Assembly (NCBI RefSeq): GCF_900269665.1 | Contig: NZ_LT985361.1 | Coordinates: 4,088,694-4,152,693 of the forward strand | DNA length: 64,000 nt | From: Nocardia suismassiliense | GTDB lineage: Bacteria > Actinomycetota > Actinomycetes > Mycobacteriales > Mycobacteriaceae | Direction: 5' to 3' | Shown: positions 9,004 through 17,111 of the stretch, piece after piece | Position numbering within the stretch: position 1 is the stretch's first letter | Layout: each line of letters opens with the position of its first letter | Position numbers and translations under genes: made by a program | Notes under the pieces: model-generated | Database searches by the model: none | What the model was told of the DNA's origin: nothing | What the model saw: the letters and a program-made list of their open reading frames with translations, nothing else

Positions 9004-10172
9004 GCGCGGCAGGTCGTGGCCGGCACGGGCGCACCCGCGAAGCGGTCGTTGATCCACGCGGTCACCAGATCGCCGCGGGCCCGCCAAGCCTCGTGCCCGC
9101 CCGGCAGCACATGGTCCACCAGGTTGATGCCGAGCCCACACATATCGGCGACGGCCTGGTTGCCCCACGCGGTGTTGACCAGGTCGTCCTTGTCACCGCG
9201 CGAGATGAACGTCGGAATGTCGGTCGCGACCTTGGGCAGGTTCCCTGCGGCTTCGTAGTCGGCGAGCGCCTGCCGAGCCGCGTCGTCGACGAACTGCGCG
9301 GCCGCGGGTGTCGCAGCCTGTCCGACGGCGAAGTCCTTCAGCGTGGACTGCCCGGTGCAGAGTCCTTCGAGCCGCGGCGCCGCGGAGAGCAGTGGTCCGT
9401 GCAGGACCTTGTCGTAGGAGTAGTCCGGGTCGTCGTAGCGAACCGCCGCCACCAGGTAGGGCAGCAACAGATACTGGCCGATGGTCAGCGTCTGCGACTC
9501 CGCGGCCAGCGCCAGTTCGCTGCGCAGCGCGGGGGACAGCAGCACATTGCCGAGAATCTTCAGCTCGGGCGCGTAAGTCTTCGCGGTCTCCGCCGCGGAC
9601 TCGGTGGCCCGCCCACCCTGTGACAATCCGACGAGCACAACCTCTTTGGACACCGGCAGGCCGAGCTGTTGCGCGGCCCGGACCGAGTCGAGCACGTCGT
9701 ATCCGGAGGACTGCGCGTGCAGATACGGCGCCGAGCCAGGGCCGTCGAGACCTTGATAGTTGGTCATCACCACAGCCTTGTGGGCGTCGAGCAGGTTGGC
9801 GACCGTGACGTCGTTACCGAAGAGCCCGGGATCACTGGTCGGCGCGCAGCCGGTGGCAACCCCGGAGGTGCCGTGCCCGTACGCGACCAGCGGCCAGCCC
9901 CCGTCCGGCGCGGTCCCCTTCGGCAAGTACACCGCGCCCGACACCTCAATGGGTGTGTTGTCCGGAGAGGTCGAGACGTACCGGAAATAGGTCGCCGACT
10001 CCGCGGCCGCCGAGATCTTGGGACCACCATTGGTCAGCGGCCGCTGCGCGAGCAGCGTGCCCGGCTTTTGCGGCGCTTCGGCCGCGGTATCCGAGGAAGA
10101 TCCGCAACTCGCGGCGACCAGCACCGCGGCCGCCGCCAGCGAAACCCACGTCAACGCTCTCTTCGGACGCAC
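9000..10172 (-). CDS. Secreted lipoprotein lipase/esterase (LIP family)
   Basis: 390 residues. A lipoprotein signal peptide ends at Cys23 (VAASC). The alpha/beta-hydrolase core carries the nucleophile elbow GLSQGG and the Asp of SRGDKDD, with the His probably in LPGGHEAW; this order fits the secretory lipase (LIP) family, which cleaves triglycerides or esters. The GTG start was chosen because it places the signal peptide at the N-terminus and is preceded by AAGGAG. An upstream in-frame ATG would add ~50 non-signal residues. The gene probably acts at the outer face of the cell membrane or in the wall. It is coupled to the DUF998 gene downstream. Confidence 0.85.
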   Translation of the reverse strand: MRPKRALTWVSLAAAAVLVAASCGSSSDTAAEAPQKPGTLLAQRPLTNGGPKISAAAESATYFRYVSTSPDNTPIEVSGAVYLPKGTAPDGGWPLVAYGHGTSGVATGCAPTSDPGLFGNDVTVANLLDAHKAVVMTNYQGLDGPGSAPYLHAQSSGYDVLDSVRAAQQLGLPVSKEVVLVGLSQGGRATESAAETAKTYAPELKILGNVLLSPALRSELALAAESQTLTIGQYLLLPYLVAAVRYDDPDYSYDKVLHGPLLSAAPRLEGLCTGQSTLKDFAVGQAATPAAAQFVDDAARQALADYEAAGNLPKVATDIPTFISRGDKDDLVNTAWGNQAVADMCGLGINLVDHVLPGGHEAWRARGDLVTAWINDRFAGAPVPATTCRA

Positions 10173-10380
10173 GTCCCATTCGCTCCTTCGACTCTGCCGC
10201 GCACCGTTCTCGATCCCCCGCATAGTCACCGCCGTGCATCGGGCCCGCGCTGCTCGGCGCCGGTCGACGCACCTGCCGTGACAGTCCAGCAAGATCAGGA
10301 TGTCCTGTGATCGCGGTCTCCGCACCGCCGAGTGACCGGAATCTCAGTTTGCCGATCGATTCGTTACCGACCAGCTGAAA

Positions 10381-11214
10381 CTACTTAAGCCCCGACCGGA
10401 CGAAGGCGTTCACGATGTGGCGCTGCAATAACAGGTAAAGCACCAGCACGGGCAGACAGGCCAGGCTCGCCAGCGCCATCATCGGCCCCCACTGATCACC
10501 CTCGGTACCCATGAAGCTGCGCAACCCGAGCTGGAGAACGCTGTTGGACTGCCGCAGCACCACCGCTGGCCAGAAGTACTCGTTCCAGGCATTGATGAAC
10601 AGCAGGATGCCGAGCGCGGCCAGCGCGGGCCGCAGATTGGGCACCACCACGGTCCACAGGATGGACCAGGACGAGCGCCCGTCGATCTTGGCGGCGGCGA
10701 CGAGTTCCTTGGGAAAACTCGCCATGTGCTGCCGCAGCAGCAGCACCGCGAGCGCCGAGCACAGCGTCGGCAGCACGACGCCGATCAGCGAGTTGATCAG
10801 GCCCAGCTGGGTGAGCAGTACGTAGTTCGGCAGCATGGTCACCTGGAACGGCACGAGCCAGGTGCCGACGAACGCGAGATACAGGACCTTCTGGAACCGG
10901 AACGTGTACATCGCGAACGCATAGGAGGCCAGCAGCGCCACGAGCAGCTGCCCCGCCGCGGACAGCGCCGCGATGATGAAGGTGTTGCCGATCAGCCCGA
11001 GCACGTCGACCTTCGCGGCGGCGTCGGTGTAGTTGGCGAACGAGATCGGCCACGGGATCGGGGACAGCGAGGTGACGTCCTCCGGCCTGCGCAGCGACGT
11101 CGCGAACAGCCAATAGATCGGGAAAATACACACCACGGCGGTCACCGCGAGCAGCAGATGGCTGCCCGCGCTGCGCAGTCGCTGCGCGGTCTCGGGCAGT
11201 CGATCAATCATCAT
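10381..11214 (-). CDS. ugpE: Glycerophosphodiester/sugar ABC importer permease (UgpE/MalG type)
   Basis: 277 residues from the chosen ATG, with six predicted membrane helices and the permease EAA loop (ELVAAAKIDGRSSWSILWTV) that contacts the ATPase. It is one of two inner-membrane channel subunits. The ATG at 11214 overlaps the ugpA stop by 11 bases and is preceded by GGAAAAGG; a TTG start three codons upstream is an alternative. It is the last gene of the ugp-like cluster. The family also imports maltose- or trehalose-like sugars, so the substrate is inferred from similarity in operon layout to mycobacterial ugpABCE. Confidence 0.85.
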   Translation of the reverse strand: MMIDRLPETAQRLRSAGSHLLLAVTAVVCIFPIYWLFATSLRRPEDVTSLSPIPWPISFANYTDAAAKVDVLGLIGNTFIIAALSAAGQLLVALLASYAFAMYTFRFQKVLYLAFVGTWLVPFQVTMLPNYVLLTQLGLINSLIGVVLPTLCSALAVLLLRQHMASFPKELVAAAKIDGRSSWSILWTVVVPNLRPALAALGILLFINAWNEYFWPAVVLRQSNSVLQLGLRSFMGTEGDQWGPMMALASLACLPVLVLYLLLQRHIVNAFVRSGLK

Positions 11215-12163
11215 GGAAGGCAACCTTTTCCGAGATCCACACCAGGATCCCGGCGATCACACCGAATCCGGCGAACAACAGCACACCTGCCGCCGCGCTG
11301 AGCCCGGCGTCGAAGCTGTGGAAGGCGTAATCCCACAGCAGGTAATAGATATTCGTGGTGGCCTGCGCGGGACCACCCTGTGTCATCGAGTCGATGAGCG
11401 GGAAAGTCAGGATGGGACTGAGCAATACGGTGGTGAGGACCAGGAACATCACCGTCGGCGACAGCAGCGGCAGGGTGATCCAGCGCCGGATCTGCGCCGG
11501 ACTCGCGCCGTCCACTCGCGCCGCCTCGTGGTAATCACCACTGATGCCGGCCAATCCGGCCCACACCACCAGCACCGAGAACCCGAGCAACTGCCAGCCG
11601 GTGATGCCGATGATCACCAGGTGCGCGGTGCTCACGTCGTAGACCCAGTTGCGCTCCGAGTCGAGCAGCTGATCGACGAACCCGCTGCCGGGATGCAACA
11701 ACCACCGCCAAACAGCCGCTGCCGCAACAGGAGCCACCAGAAACGGCACGAAGATGAAGGCCTGATAGATCGTCCGCGCCCGTCCCTGTACCCGCTGGCT
11801 CGCCAGCGCGATGAGCACCGGCAGCAGCACGGTGAACGGCAGCATGCCCACGATCAGCGCACCCGTGCGACCGAGCGAGTTCCAGAACGCCGGAAGCTCC
11901 ATCAGCCGTTCGTAATTGGCGGTACCCACCGGCTTCATCGGCGAGGTCGGCAGCAGATTCCACGAGTAGGTGGACAATTCGAACGCCTGCACCAGCGGCC
12001 GGTAGGTCCAGACGACGAGCAGGAACAGCGCGGGCGCCAGATACAGATACGGCACCACGAGCCGCCCCGCCCGGCGGAACCGGGCGAGGCGGCGCGGCGG
12101 CGCCGGGGCAGCGACCGGCGCGGCCACCTCCTCGGTGGCGCGGGGGATGTCGAGGACGAACAT
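11204..12163 (-). CDS. ugpA: Glycerophosphodiester/sugar ABC importer permease (UgpA/MalF type)
   Basis: 319 residues. After a ~35-residue cytoplasmic Ala/Pro-rich tail there is a first helix (YLYLAPALFLLVVWTY), then five more. The EAA loop reads YHEAARVDGASPAQIRRWIT. It forms the channel with the UgpE-like subunit. The ATG sits 4 bases after the stop of the phosphoesterase gene, which indicates one transcript. Longer in-frame extensions overlap the phosphoesterase gene in an Arg/Ser-rich, non-coding-looking stretch and were rejected. Confidence 0.88.
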   Translation of the reverse strand: MFVLDIPRATEEVAAPVAAPAPPRRLARFRRAGRLVVPYLYLAPALFLLVVWTYRPLVQAFELSTYSWNLLPTSPMKPVGTANYERLMELPAFWNSLGRTGALIVGMLPFTVLLPVLIALASQRVQGRARTIYQAFIFVPFLVAPVAAAAVWRWLLHPGSGFVDQLLDSERNWVYDVSTAHLVIIGITGWQLLGFSVLVVWAGLAGISGDYHEAARVDGASPAQIRRWITLPLLSPTVMFLVLTTVLLSPILTFPLIDSMTQGGPAQATTNIYYLLWDYAFHSFDAGLSAAAGVLLFAGFGVIAGILVWISEKVAFHDD

Positions 12164-12167
12164 CGAC

Positions 12168-13031
12168 CTACCCGGCCTCCGCCGCGGCCAACGCGGCGAG
12201 CTGTTCGAGCACGTCCTGTTCCGTTCTGTCGTAGAGGGTTTCGGCCGGGGTGGCCTCGATCGCGGTGGCGACCAGGGTCGAGCCGAGCAGATCGATCCGG
12301 CTGTAACCGAAGCCGAGCAGCCCGCGGTGCCGTCCGATCGGCGCGATCGGATCGATCCGATACGACAGCGCCGGGCCGATCCAGACCGGGATGCCGCCGA
12401 GCGCGGCCGCACCGGTCAGGTGGTTGTGCCCGCAGATGATCAGCCGCACATCCGATCCCGCGAGCACTTCTTCGAGCAGTTCCGGCTGTTCGAGCCGCAG
12501 ATACTCGGTGGTCGCGATCGGCGACGGGATCGGCGGGTGGTGCAGCACGAGCAGCGTGCCGTGCCGTGCGGGCTGCCGCAGCTGCTCGGCCAGCCAGTCC
12601 AGCTGTTCGGGCTCCAGCCGGCCGTCGTGGCGGCGCGGGGTGGTGCTGTCCAACGCGATCACCCGCAGCCCCCCGACCTCGGTGACCTGATCGTGGGTGA
12701 AGTCGGGATCTGCGGTGGCGGAGTCGCTATCGAGCAGCTCGGTGCCGAAGGCCGCGCGGTCGTCGTGATTACCCATCACGTACACCGTCTGCGCGCCCAG
12801 CTCGGCGGCGACCGGCTCGACCGCGTCGCGCAGCCGCCGGTACGCCTCCGGCGACCCGTTGTCGGTCAGGTCACCGGAGAGCACCAGCGCGTCGATCCGC
12901 TGCTGCGAGGCCCGCAGCTGTTGCAGGACGTGCGTGAGGTTTTCGTAGGTGTCGACCTTGCCGTGCACCCGTTCCCCGGCGGGCCGGATGTGGGTGTCGG
13001 TGAGCTGGACGATCGTGACCGGCGGGTTCAT
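12168..13031 (-). CDS. Icc/GpdQ-type metallophosphoesterase
   Basis: 287 residues with all five calcineurin-like metal motifs: DTH near residue 12, GDLTD, GNHDD, LHHPP and GHNHL. The family includes cAMP phosphodiesterases (Icc, Rv0805) and the glycerophosphodiesterase GpdQ. It sits between the ugpA and ugpB genes, overlapping ugpB by 4 bases (ATGA) and ending 4 bases before ugpA. This makes hydrolysis of an imported glycerophosphodiester the most economical role. No signal peptide is visible, so it should act in the cytoplasm after uptake. A cAMP phosphodiesterase activity cannot be excluded from sequence. Confidence 0.85.
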   Translation of the reverse strand: MNPPVTIVQLTDTHIRPAGERVHGKVDTYENLTHVLQQLRASQQRIDALVLSGDLTDNGSPEAYRRLRDAVEPVAAELGAQTVYVMGNHDDRAAFGTELLDSDSATADPDFTHDQVTEVGGLRVIALDSTTPRRHDGRLEPEQLDWLAEQLRQPARHGTLLVLHHPPIPSPIATTEYLRLEQPELLEEVLAGSDVRLIICGHNHLTGAAALGGIPVWIGPALSYRIDPIAPIGRHRGLLGFGYSRIDLLGSTLVATAIEATPAETLYDRTEQDVLEQLAALAAAEAG

Positions 13032-14401
13032 GACGCGGGCAGCAGTTTGGCGGCCTGCTCACGGGCGGCGCTCAGGGTGGACTGGGGATCCTTGCCCTGG
13101 AACACGATCGCCTCGACCGCGTCCATCATGCCGTCGCGGATCTGCAGGTAGTTGGTGCCCGGCATGGAGATCCACGGCTCCATGTTCGCCAGCTGCGCGA
13201 CGTTCGGGGCCAGCAGCGGATTCTTCGCCGACCACTCCTTCAGCCCGTCCGGATCGTCCATCAGCCCCGTGCGTAGCGGCAGATAGCCGATGCCCTGCGA
13301 GATCTTGGTGTAGGCGGCTTCGCTGGTCAGGAACTTGATCAGCTCCCAGGACGCCCGCTGCTTGGCCGGGTCGTTGGACAGGATGTGCAGGGAGGCACCG
13401 GAATTCGTCGGCACCGTCGGCTTGGCTCCGAAGCTCGGCATCGGCGCCGAGCGCAGGTCCCACTTGTCCTTGGCGCCGGTGGTGAAGGTGCCCTGGATCG
13501 CGCTGGTCTCCAGGATCATGCCGATGTCGCCGCGCGCGAACGCCTCGTACCCCTGCTTCTGGTTCAGCTTCGGCATGCTGCCCGCCTCGACGAGCTGTTG
13601 CTGCTGCCGCGCGACCTCGACCACGGGCGCGTCGGCGAAGGTCAGCGTCTTGCGGTCCTCGGAGATCACCCGGCCACCGTTGGACCGGACCAGCGACTGG
13701 AAGCACCAGTCCTTGGCGGTCTTGGTCAGGCAGTCGACGTAGATGCCGCCTTTACCGGTCTTCCCGGTGATGGCCGCCGAAGCCTCGGCGACCTGCTGCC
13801 AGGTGCTCGGCGGCTTGGCCGGATCGAGCCCGGCCGCGGTGAACAGCGAGGCGTTGAAGTACAGCACCGGGGTGGAGAATACGAACGGCACGCCGTAGGT
13901 GTGGCCGTCCCAATCCGCGAGGGTCCTGGCCTTCGGCGCGTACGGGTGCTTTGCCCCGTCGAAGTTGCGCTGTACCTCCTGCTGGGAGACCAGCGTGTCC
14001 AGCGGCTTGGCGCCCAGCTGATGGATGGTGTAGTCCAGGTCGCTGAAGCCGAGCTGCGCGACGTCCGGCGGGGTGCCTGCGACCGTCTGGTTCTGGATGC
14101 TGGAGATCGTATCCGTGGCCGGGTTCGGGCTGTTGCCCTGCGGCTTCTGCGCCGTCACCTTGATGTTCGGGAACTTCTTGCCGAAGTCGGCGATCAGCGT
14201 GTTGAAGGTATCGGTCCACGCGCCGGCGAGCCCGTAATTGTAGGACTCGAACACGATGGACACCTGCTGATCCGGTGTCAGGTCCGGGATCTGCGCGGTG
14301 CTGGAGTTCGAATCGGTGCTGGTGCTCCCGAGTCCGCCGCAAGCGCTGAGCGCGACGGTGGTTGCGAACACCATGCCCAAGATGGGCGCGGTGCGTTTCA
14401 C
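13028..14401 (-). CDS. ugpB: Extracellular solute-binding lipoprotein of the ugp-like importer
   Basis: 457 residues. The signal peptide ends in a lipobox (LSAC, Cys21) and is followed by a typical MalE/UgpB-like two-lobe protein (family 1 solute-binding). The GTG at 14401 was chosen because GAGGAG lies 6 bases upstream and it starts exactly at the basic signal peptide; a GTG 14 codons earlier is possible. It should capture substrate outside the membrane and hand it to UgpA/UgpE. Mycobacterial UgpB binds glycerophosphocholine. Here the substrate is inferred from the neighbours, and the binding residues were not checked. Confidence 0.85.
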   Translation of the reverse strand: MKRTAPILGMVFATTVALSACGGLGSTSTDSNSSTAQIPDLTPDQQVSIVFESYNYGLAGAWTDTFNTLIADFGKKFPNIKVTAQKPQGNSPNPATDTISSIQNQTVAGTPPDVAQLGFSDLDYTIHQLGAKPLDTLVSQQEVQRNFDGAKHPYAPKARTLADWDGHTYGVPFVFSTPVLYFNASLFTAAGLDPAKPPSTWQQVAEASAAITGKTGKGGIYVDCLTKTAKDWCFQSLVRSNGGRVISEDRKTLTFADAPVVEVARQQQQLVEAGSMPKLNQKQGYEAFARGDIGMILETSAIQGTFTTGAKDKWDLRSAPMPSFGAKPTVPTNSGASLHILSNDPAKQRASWELIKFLTSEAAYTKISQGIGYLPLRTGLMDDPDGLKEWSAKNPLLAPNVAQLANMEPWISMPGTNYLQIRDGMMDAVEAIVFQGKDPQSTLSAAREQAAKLLPAS

Positions 14402-14446
14402 GGTGTTCTCCTCATTATTGGGGGTGTCGGACGGCGTTGTCACGAG

Positions 14447-15580
14447 TCAGGCGACAGCGACGGGTTCCTCGACGCTGTCGGCTACCGAATCCCGCTGCGG
14501 CTCTTGCCATGTCATGCGCAGGCCGGTTGCTGGATCGAACAGGTGGAGGTGGGCGGGATCGACGCGCAGCCCGATGCTGTCGTCGGCATGCACGTCGGCG
14601 GGGCGCGGCGCGCGGACGCAGAGCGTGTGGTCGCCGGTGGTGCAGTGGATCAGTTCCTCGCTGCCCAGGTTTTCGACCATGGTGACCCGGCCGCGGATGT
14701 GTGCGGCGGTCGCGTCGATGCGCAGCTGCTCGGGCCGAATGCCTGCGATCACCTCGAGGTTCGCCCCGAAATCAGCAGCGGTGATAGCCAATTCGACGTC
14801 GATGCCATCGGCCACCAGGAACAGCCGGCCGTCTCGTTCGGTGACCACCCCGGGGAACAGATTCATCGGCGGTGCACCGAGAAACCCGGCGACGAAGGTG
14901 GACCGCGGCCGGTCGTACAGCTCGGTCGGCGTGCCGACCTGCTCCACCTGTCCCTCGTTGAGCAGCGCGATCCGGTCGGCCATGGTCATCGCCTCGACCT
15001 GATCGTGGGTGACATACAGGAACGTCGCCCCCAGCCTGCGGTGCAGTGCGATCAGCTCCGCGCGGGTCGCACTGCGCAGTTTGGCGTCCAGGTTGGACAG
15101 CGGCTCGTCCATCAGGAACGCGCCGGGATCACGAACCATGGCGCGGGCCAGGGCGACTCGCTGCCGCTGCCCACCCGAGAGTGCGGCGGGCTTGCGGCGC
15201 AGCAACTCGTCGAGCCCGAGCACGGCGGCCACCTCGGCCACCCGCTCGGCGATCTTCGAGCGCGGAGTGTGCCTGGCGCGCAGCGGAAAGCCGATGTTCT
15301 TGGCCACCGTCAGATGCGGGTAGAGCGCGTAACTCTGGAACACCATCGCCAGATCGCGTTGCTGCGGCGCGCGGTGCGTGATGTCGTTGTCGTCCAACAG
15401 GATCAGGCCGTCGGTGGGATCTTCCAGGCCCGCGATCATCCGCAGCAGCGTGGACTTGCCGCACCCGCTCGGCCCGAGCAGCACCAGAAACTCGCCGTCG
15501 GCGATGTCGAGGCTCACCTCGCGCACCGCGTAGGTCGCGCCGAATTGCTTCGACACCTTGTCAATTCGCAGTCTTGCCAC
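14447..15580 (-). CDS. ugpC: ABC importer ATP-binding subunit (UgpC/MalK type)
   Basis: 377 residues: a nucleotide-binding domain with Walker A GPSGCGKST, signature LSGGQ, Walker B FLMDEP and switch YVTHDQ, then a ~130-residue MalK-like TOBE/OB tail usual in sugar-import ATPases. It powers import through UgpA/UgpE. The GTG start has GAGGAG 5 bases upstream, and that site overlaps the stop of the preceding hydrolase gene, so translation is linked. The ATPase comes first in the cluster order C-B-phosphoesterase-A-E. Confidence 0.92.
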   Translation of the reverse strand: MARLRIDKVSKQFGATYAVREVSLDIADGEFLVLLGPSGCGKSTLLRMIAGLEDPTDGLILLDDNDITHRAPQQRDLAMVFQSYALYPHLTVAKNIGFPLRARHTPRSKIAERVAEVAAVLGLDELLRRKPAALSGGQRQRVALARAMVRDPGAFLMDEPLSNLDAKLRSATRAELIALHRRLGATFLYVTHDQVEAMTMADRIALLNEGQVEQVGTPTELYDRPRSTFVAGFLGAPPMNLFPGVVTERDGRLFLVADGIDVELAITAADFGANLEVIAGIRPEQLRIDATAAHIRGRVTMVENLGSEELIHCTTGDHTLCVRAPRPADVHADDSIGLRVDPAHLHLFDPATGLRMTWQEPQRDSVADSVEEPVAVA

Positions 15581-15589
15581 CAGTTCTCC

Positions 15590-16480
15590 TCAGCCGGGCA
15601 GTTCGCCGGCGACAATCCAGGTCGCGACACGGGCCGCGATCGCCGGGGAATCCTTGACCCAGGTGAAGTGATCGCGGTGCGCGACCGGCGAGTCCTCGTC
15701 GATGTGCCACTGGGTGACCCGGGCCTTCGGCATCCGGGAGACCAGGAAGTCGACATTGGACTTCGGGCCGAGCACATCCTCGGACAGCGAGATGACCAGT
15801 ACCGGCGCCGTCATGTCGCGCAGCAGCGAGTTGTACTTGCGCGCTGAACCTTTCGGCCGGTAGAAGCTGGTCAGCGAGTGCATCGCCCAGTCGCGCATCA
15901 CGCCGCCCGGCATGGGCGCGGGGATCAGCACGCCGCCAGGCCAGTGGCCCTTCCAGCGCGACACCAGCCCGATCCACTGGATCTGACTCAGCGCCTCGAA
16001 CCAGCGCCGCGGGCCGAACGCCCACCAGAACACCGTGCCGGTGCCGATGACGGTCACCCCGGCGACACTCTCGGGTTCGGCGGCGGCGAACAGCAAGGCC
16101 ACCTGCCCGCCGAGGCTGTGGCCGAACAGGTGGATCGGCGCGTCCGGGAAACGCTGCCGCACCGCGCCCACGATCGCGGGCATGTCGATCTCCAGCATCT
16201 CCCGATAGCCGAAGTCGCGGTGCAGCCCGAGCTCGGGCTGAGCCTCGCCGTGCGCCCGCAAGTCGCAGGTGGTGACCGAAAGCCCCTGGGCATTGAGCTC
16301 TTTCGCCAGCAGCAGGTAGTTCTTCGCCTTCATCGCCATCGCGGGCAGGATCAGCACCACCGGCGCGTCGGCCTTCTTGGCAGGCAGGAAACGGACGGTG
16401 AAGGTGACACCGTCGGCGGTCGAGACCGTCGTCGATTCGAGCGCCGCGAACTCGGCGCCTTTCTTTGCCGCCGTAGTCAT
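15590..16480 (-). CDS. Alpha/beta hydrolase
   Basis: 296 residues. A canonical fold is indicated by the oxyanion region LILPAMAMKAKNY, the nucleophile elbow GHSLGG and a C-terminal His in VAHRDHFTW. There is no signal peptide. It resembles monoacylglycerol-lipase/lysophospholipase-like hydrolases, but the exact substrate is not clear. It overlaps the upstream thioesterase by 4 bases and ends 9 bases before ugpC, so it may belong to the import operon and hydrolyse a lipid- or ester-derived compound. Confidence 0.8.
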   Translation of the reverse strand: MTTAAKKGAEFAALESTTVSTADGVTFTVRFLPAKKADAPVVLILPAMAMKAKNYLLLAKELNAQGLSVTTCDLRAHGEAQPELGLHRDFGYREMLEIDMPAIVGAVRQRFPDAPIHLFGHSLGGQVALLFAAAEPESVAGVTVIGTGTVFWWAFGPRRWFEALSQIQWIGLVSRWKGHWPGGVLIPAPMPGGVMRDWAMHSLTSFYRPKGSARKYNSLLRDMTAPVLVISLSEDVLGPKSNVDFLVSRMPKARVTQWHIDEDSPVAHRDHFTWVKDSPAIAARVATWIVAGELPG

Positions 16481-17001
16481 CGGCCGGACTCCGGGATCGT
16501 CACGTCGCAGACGTAGTCGAAGGTGAACTTGGCGACGACCACGTCGCTGTCGTCCACCAGCGCGGCCTTACCGGACAACTCGAAGCGATTCGACACGGTC
16601 GCGGCCAGCACCTCGGCGAGCTCGCGCTGGTCGACGGTGGCGATCGCGCGGATCCGGCCGATGGCGGGCTTGCGGTAGGACGCCGTGCCTGCTCGCAGCA
16701 CCAGGCGCTCGATGGTGGACAGCCGGGGTGCGGCCGCGCCGACGAACGCCGCCGCGCCACCGATGTCGGCGGCGGTGAACAGGGCGCCCGCGTGCACGGT
16801 GCCCATGTGATTGCGGACGGAGTCGACGGCCGGGATCTCCACGACGGCCCGCTCCGGGCTGATCTCGGTGATCCGGGTGCCGACGTGGCGGCCGAACGGC
16901 ACCATGTCCTGCGACACGGCCCGCAGGTATTCGTAGTCGACGGCGGCACCGTCGAGTTCGGGGTAGGCGGCGGCGAAACCGGCTAGCTCTCGTGTGGTCA
17001 T
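16477..17001 (-). CDS. Hotdog-fold thioesterase (PaaI/DUF4442-like)
   Basis: 174 residues with one hotdog domain. The motif RNHMGTVHAGALFTAADIGG matches the HxxxxG active-site region of PaaI/DUF4442-type acyl-CoA thioesterases. It probably hydrolyses a short or aryl acyl-CoA in the cytoplasm. It shares a 4-base overlap with the hydrolase downstream and lies behind an acyl-CoA dehydrogenase gene, which supports a role in acyl-CoA turnover. The spacer upstream is filled with degenerate repeats. Confidence 0.82.
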   Translation of the reverse strand: MTTRELAGFAAAYPELDGAAVDYEYLRAVSQDMVPFGRHVGTRITEISPERAVVEIPAVDSVRNHMGTVHAGALFTAADIGGAAAFVGAAAPRLSTIERLVLRAGTASYRKPAIGRIRAIATVDQRELAEVLAATVSNRFELSGKAALVDDSDVVVAKFTFDYVCDVTIPESGR

Positions 17002-17012
17002 GCGGTTCTCCC

Positions 17013-17111
17013 TTCAGCGATTACGCGGTGGCTTGCAGCGCTTGTGCGGTGTGTCATCAGCGATGACGCGGTGTCTTCAGCGATGGCGAAGTGCCGTCAG
17101 CGATTACGCAG
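17013..17111. repeat. Degenerate ~21-bp tandem repeat abutting the acyl-CoA dehydrogenase 3' end
   Basis: Five imperfect units starting at 17013, 17033, 17054, 17076 and 17097 (20, 21, 22, 21 and 15 bases) share the core TCAGCGATTACGCGGTG. The last unit is the 3' end of the acyl-CoA dehydrogenase gene: TCAGCGATTACGC read on the minus strand encodes Arg-Asn-Arg-stop. The others look like decayed copies of that gene terminus and fill the whole spacer to the thioesterase gene. Confidence 0.75.

Noticed and set aside
13385..15847. An 820-codon open frame on the plus strand over ugpB and ugpC
   Set aside because: It is antisense to well-supported genes with complete motifs. Its product is Arg/Gly/Val/Asp-rich without any recognisable domain, as expected from high-GC third-position bias.
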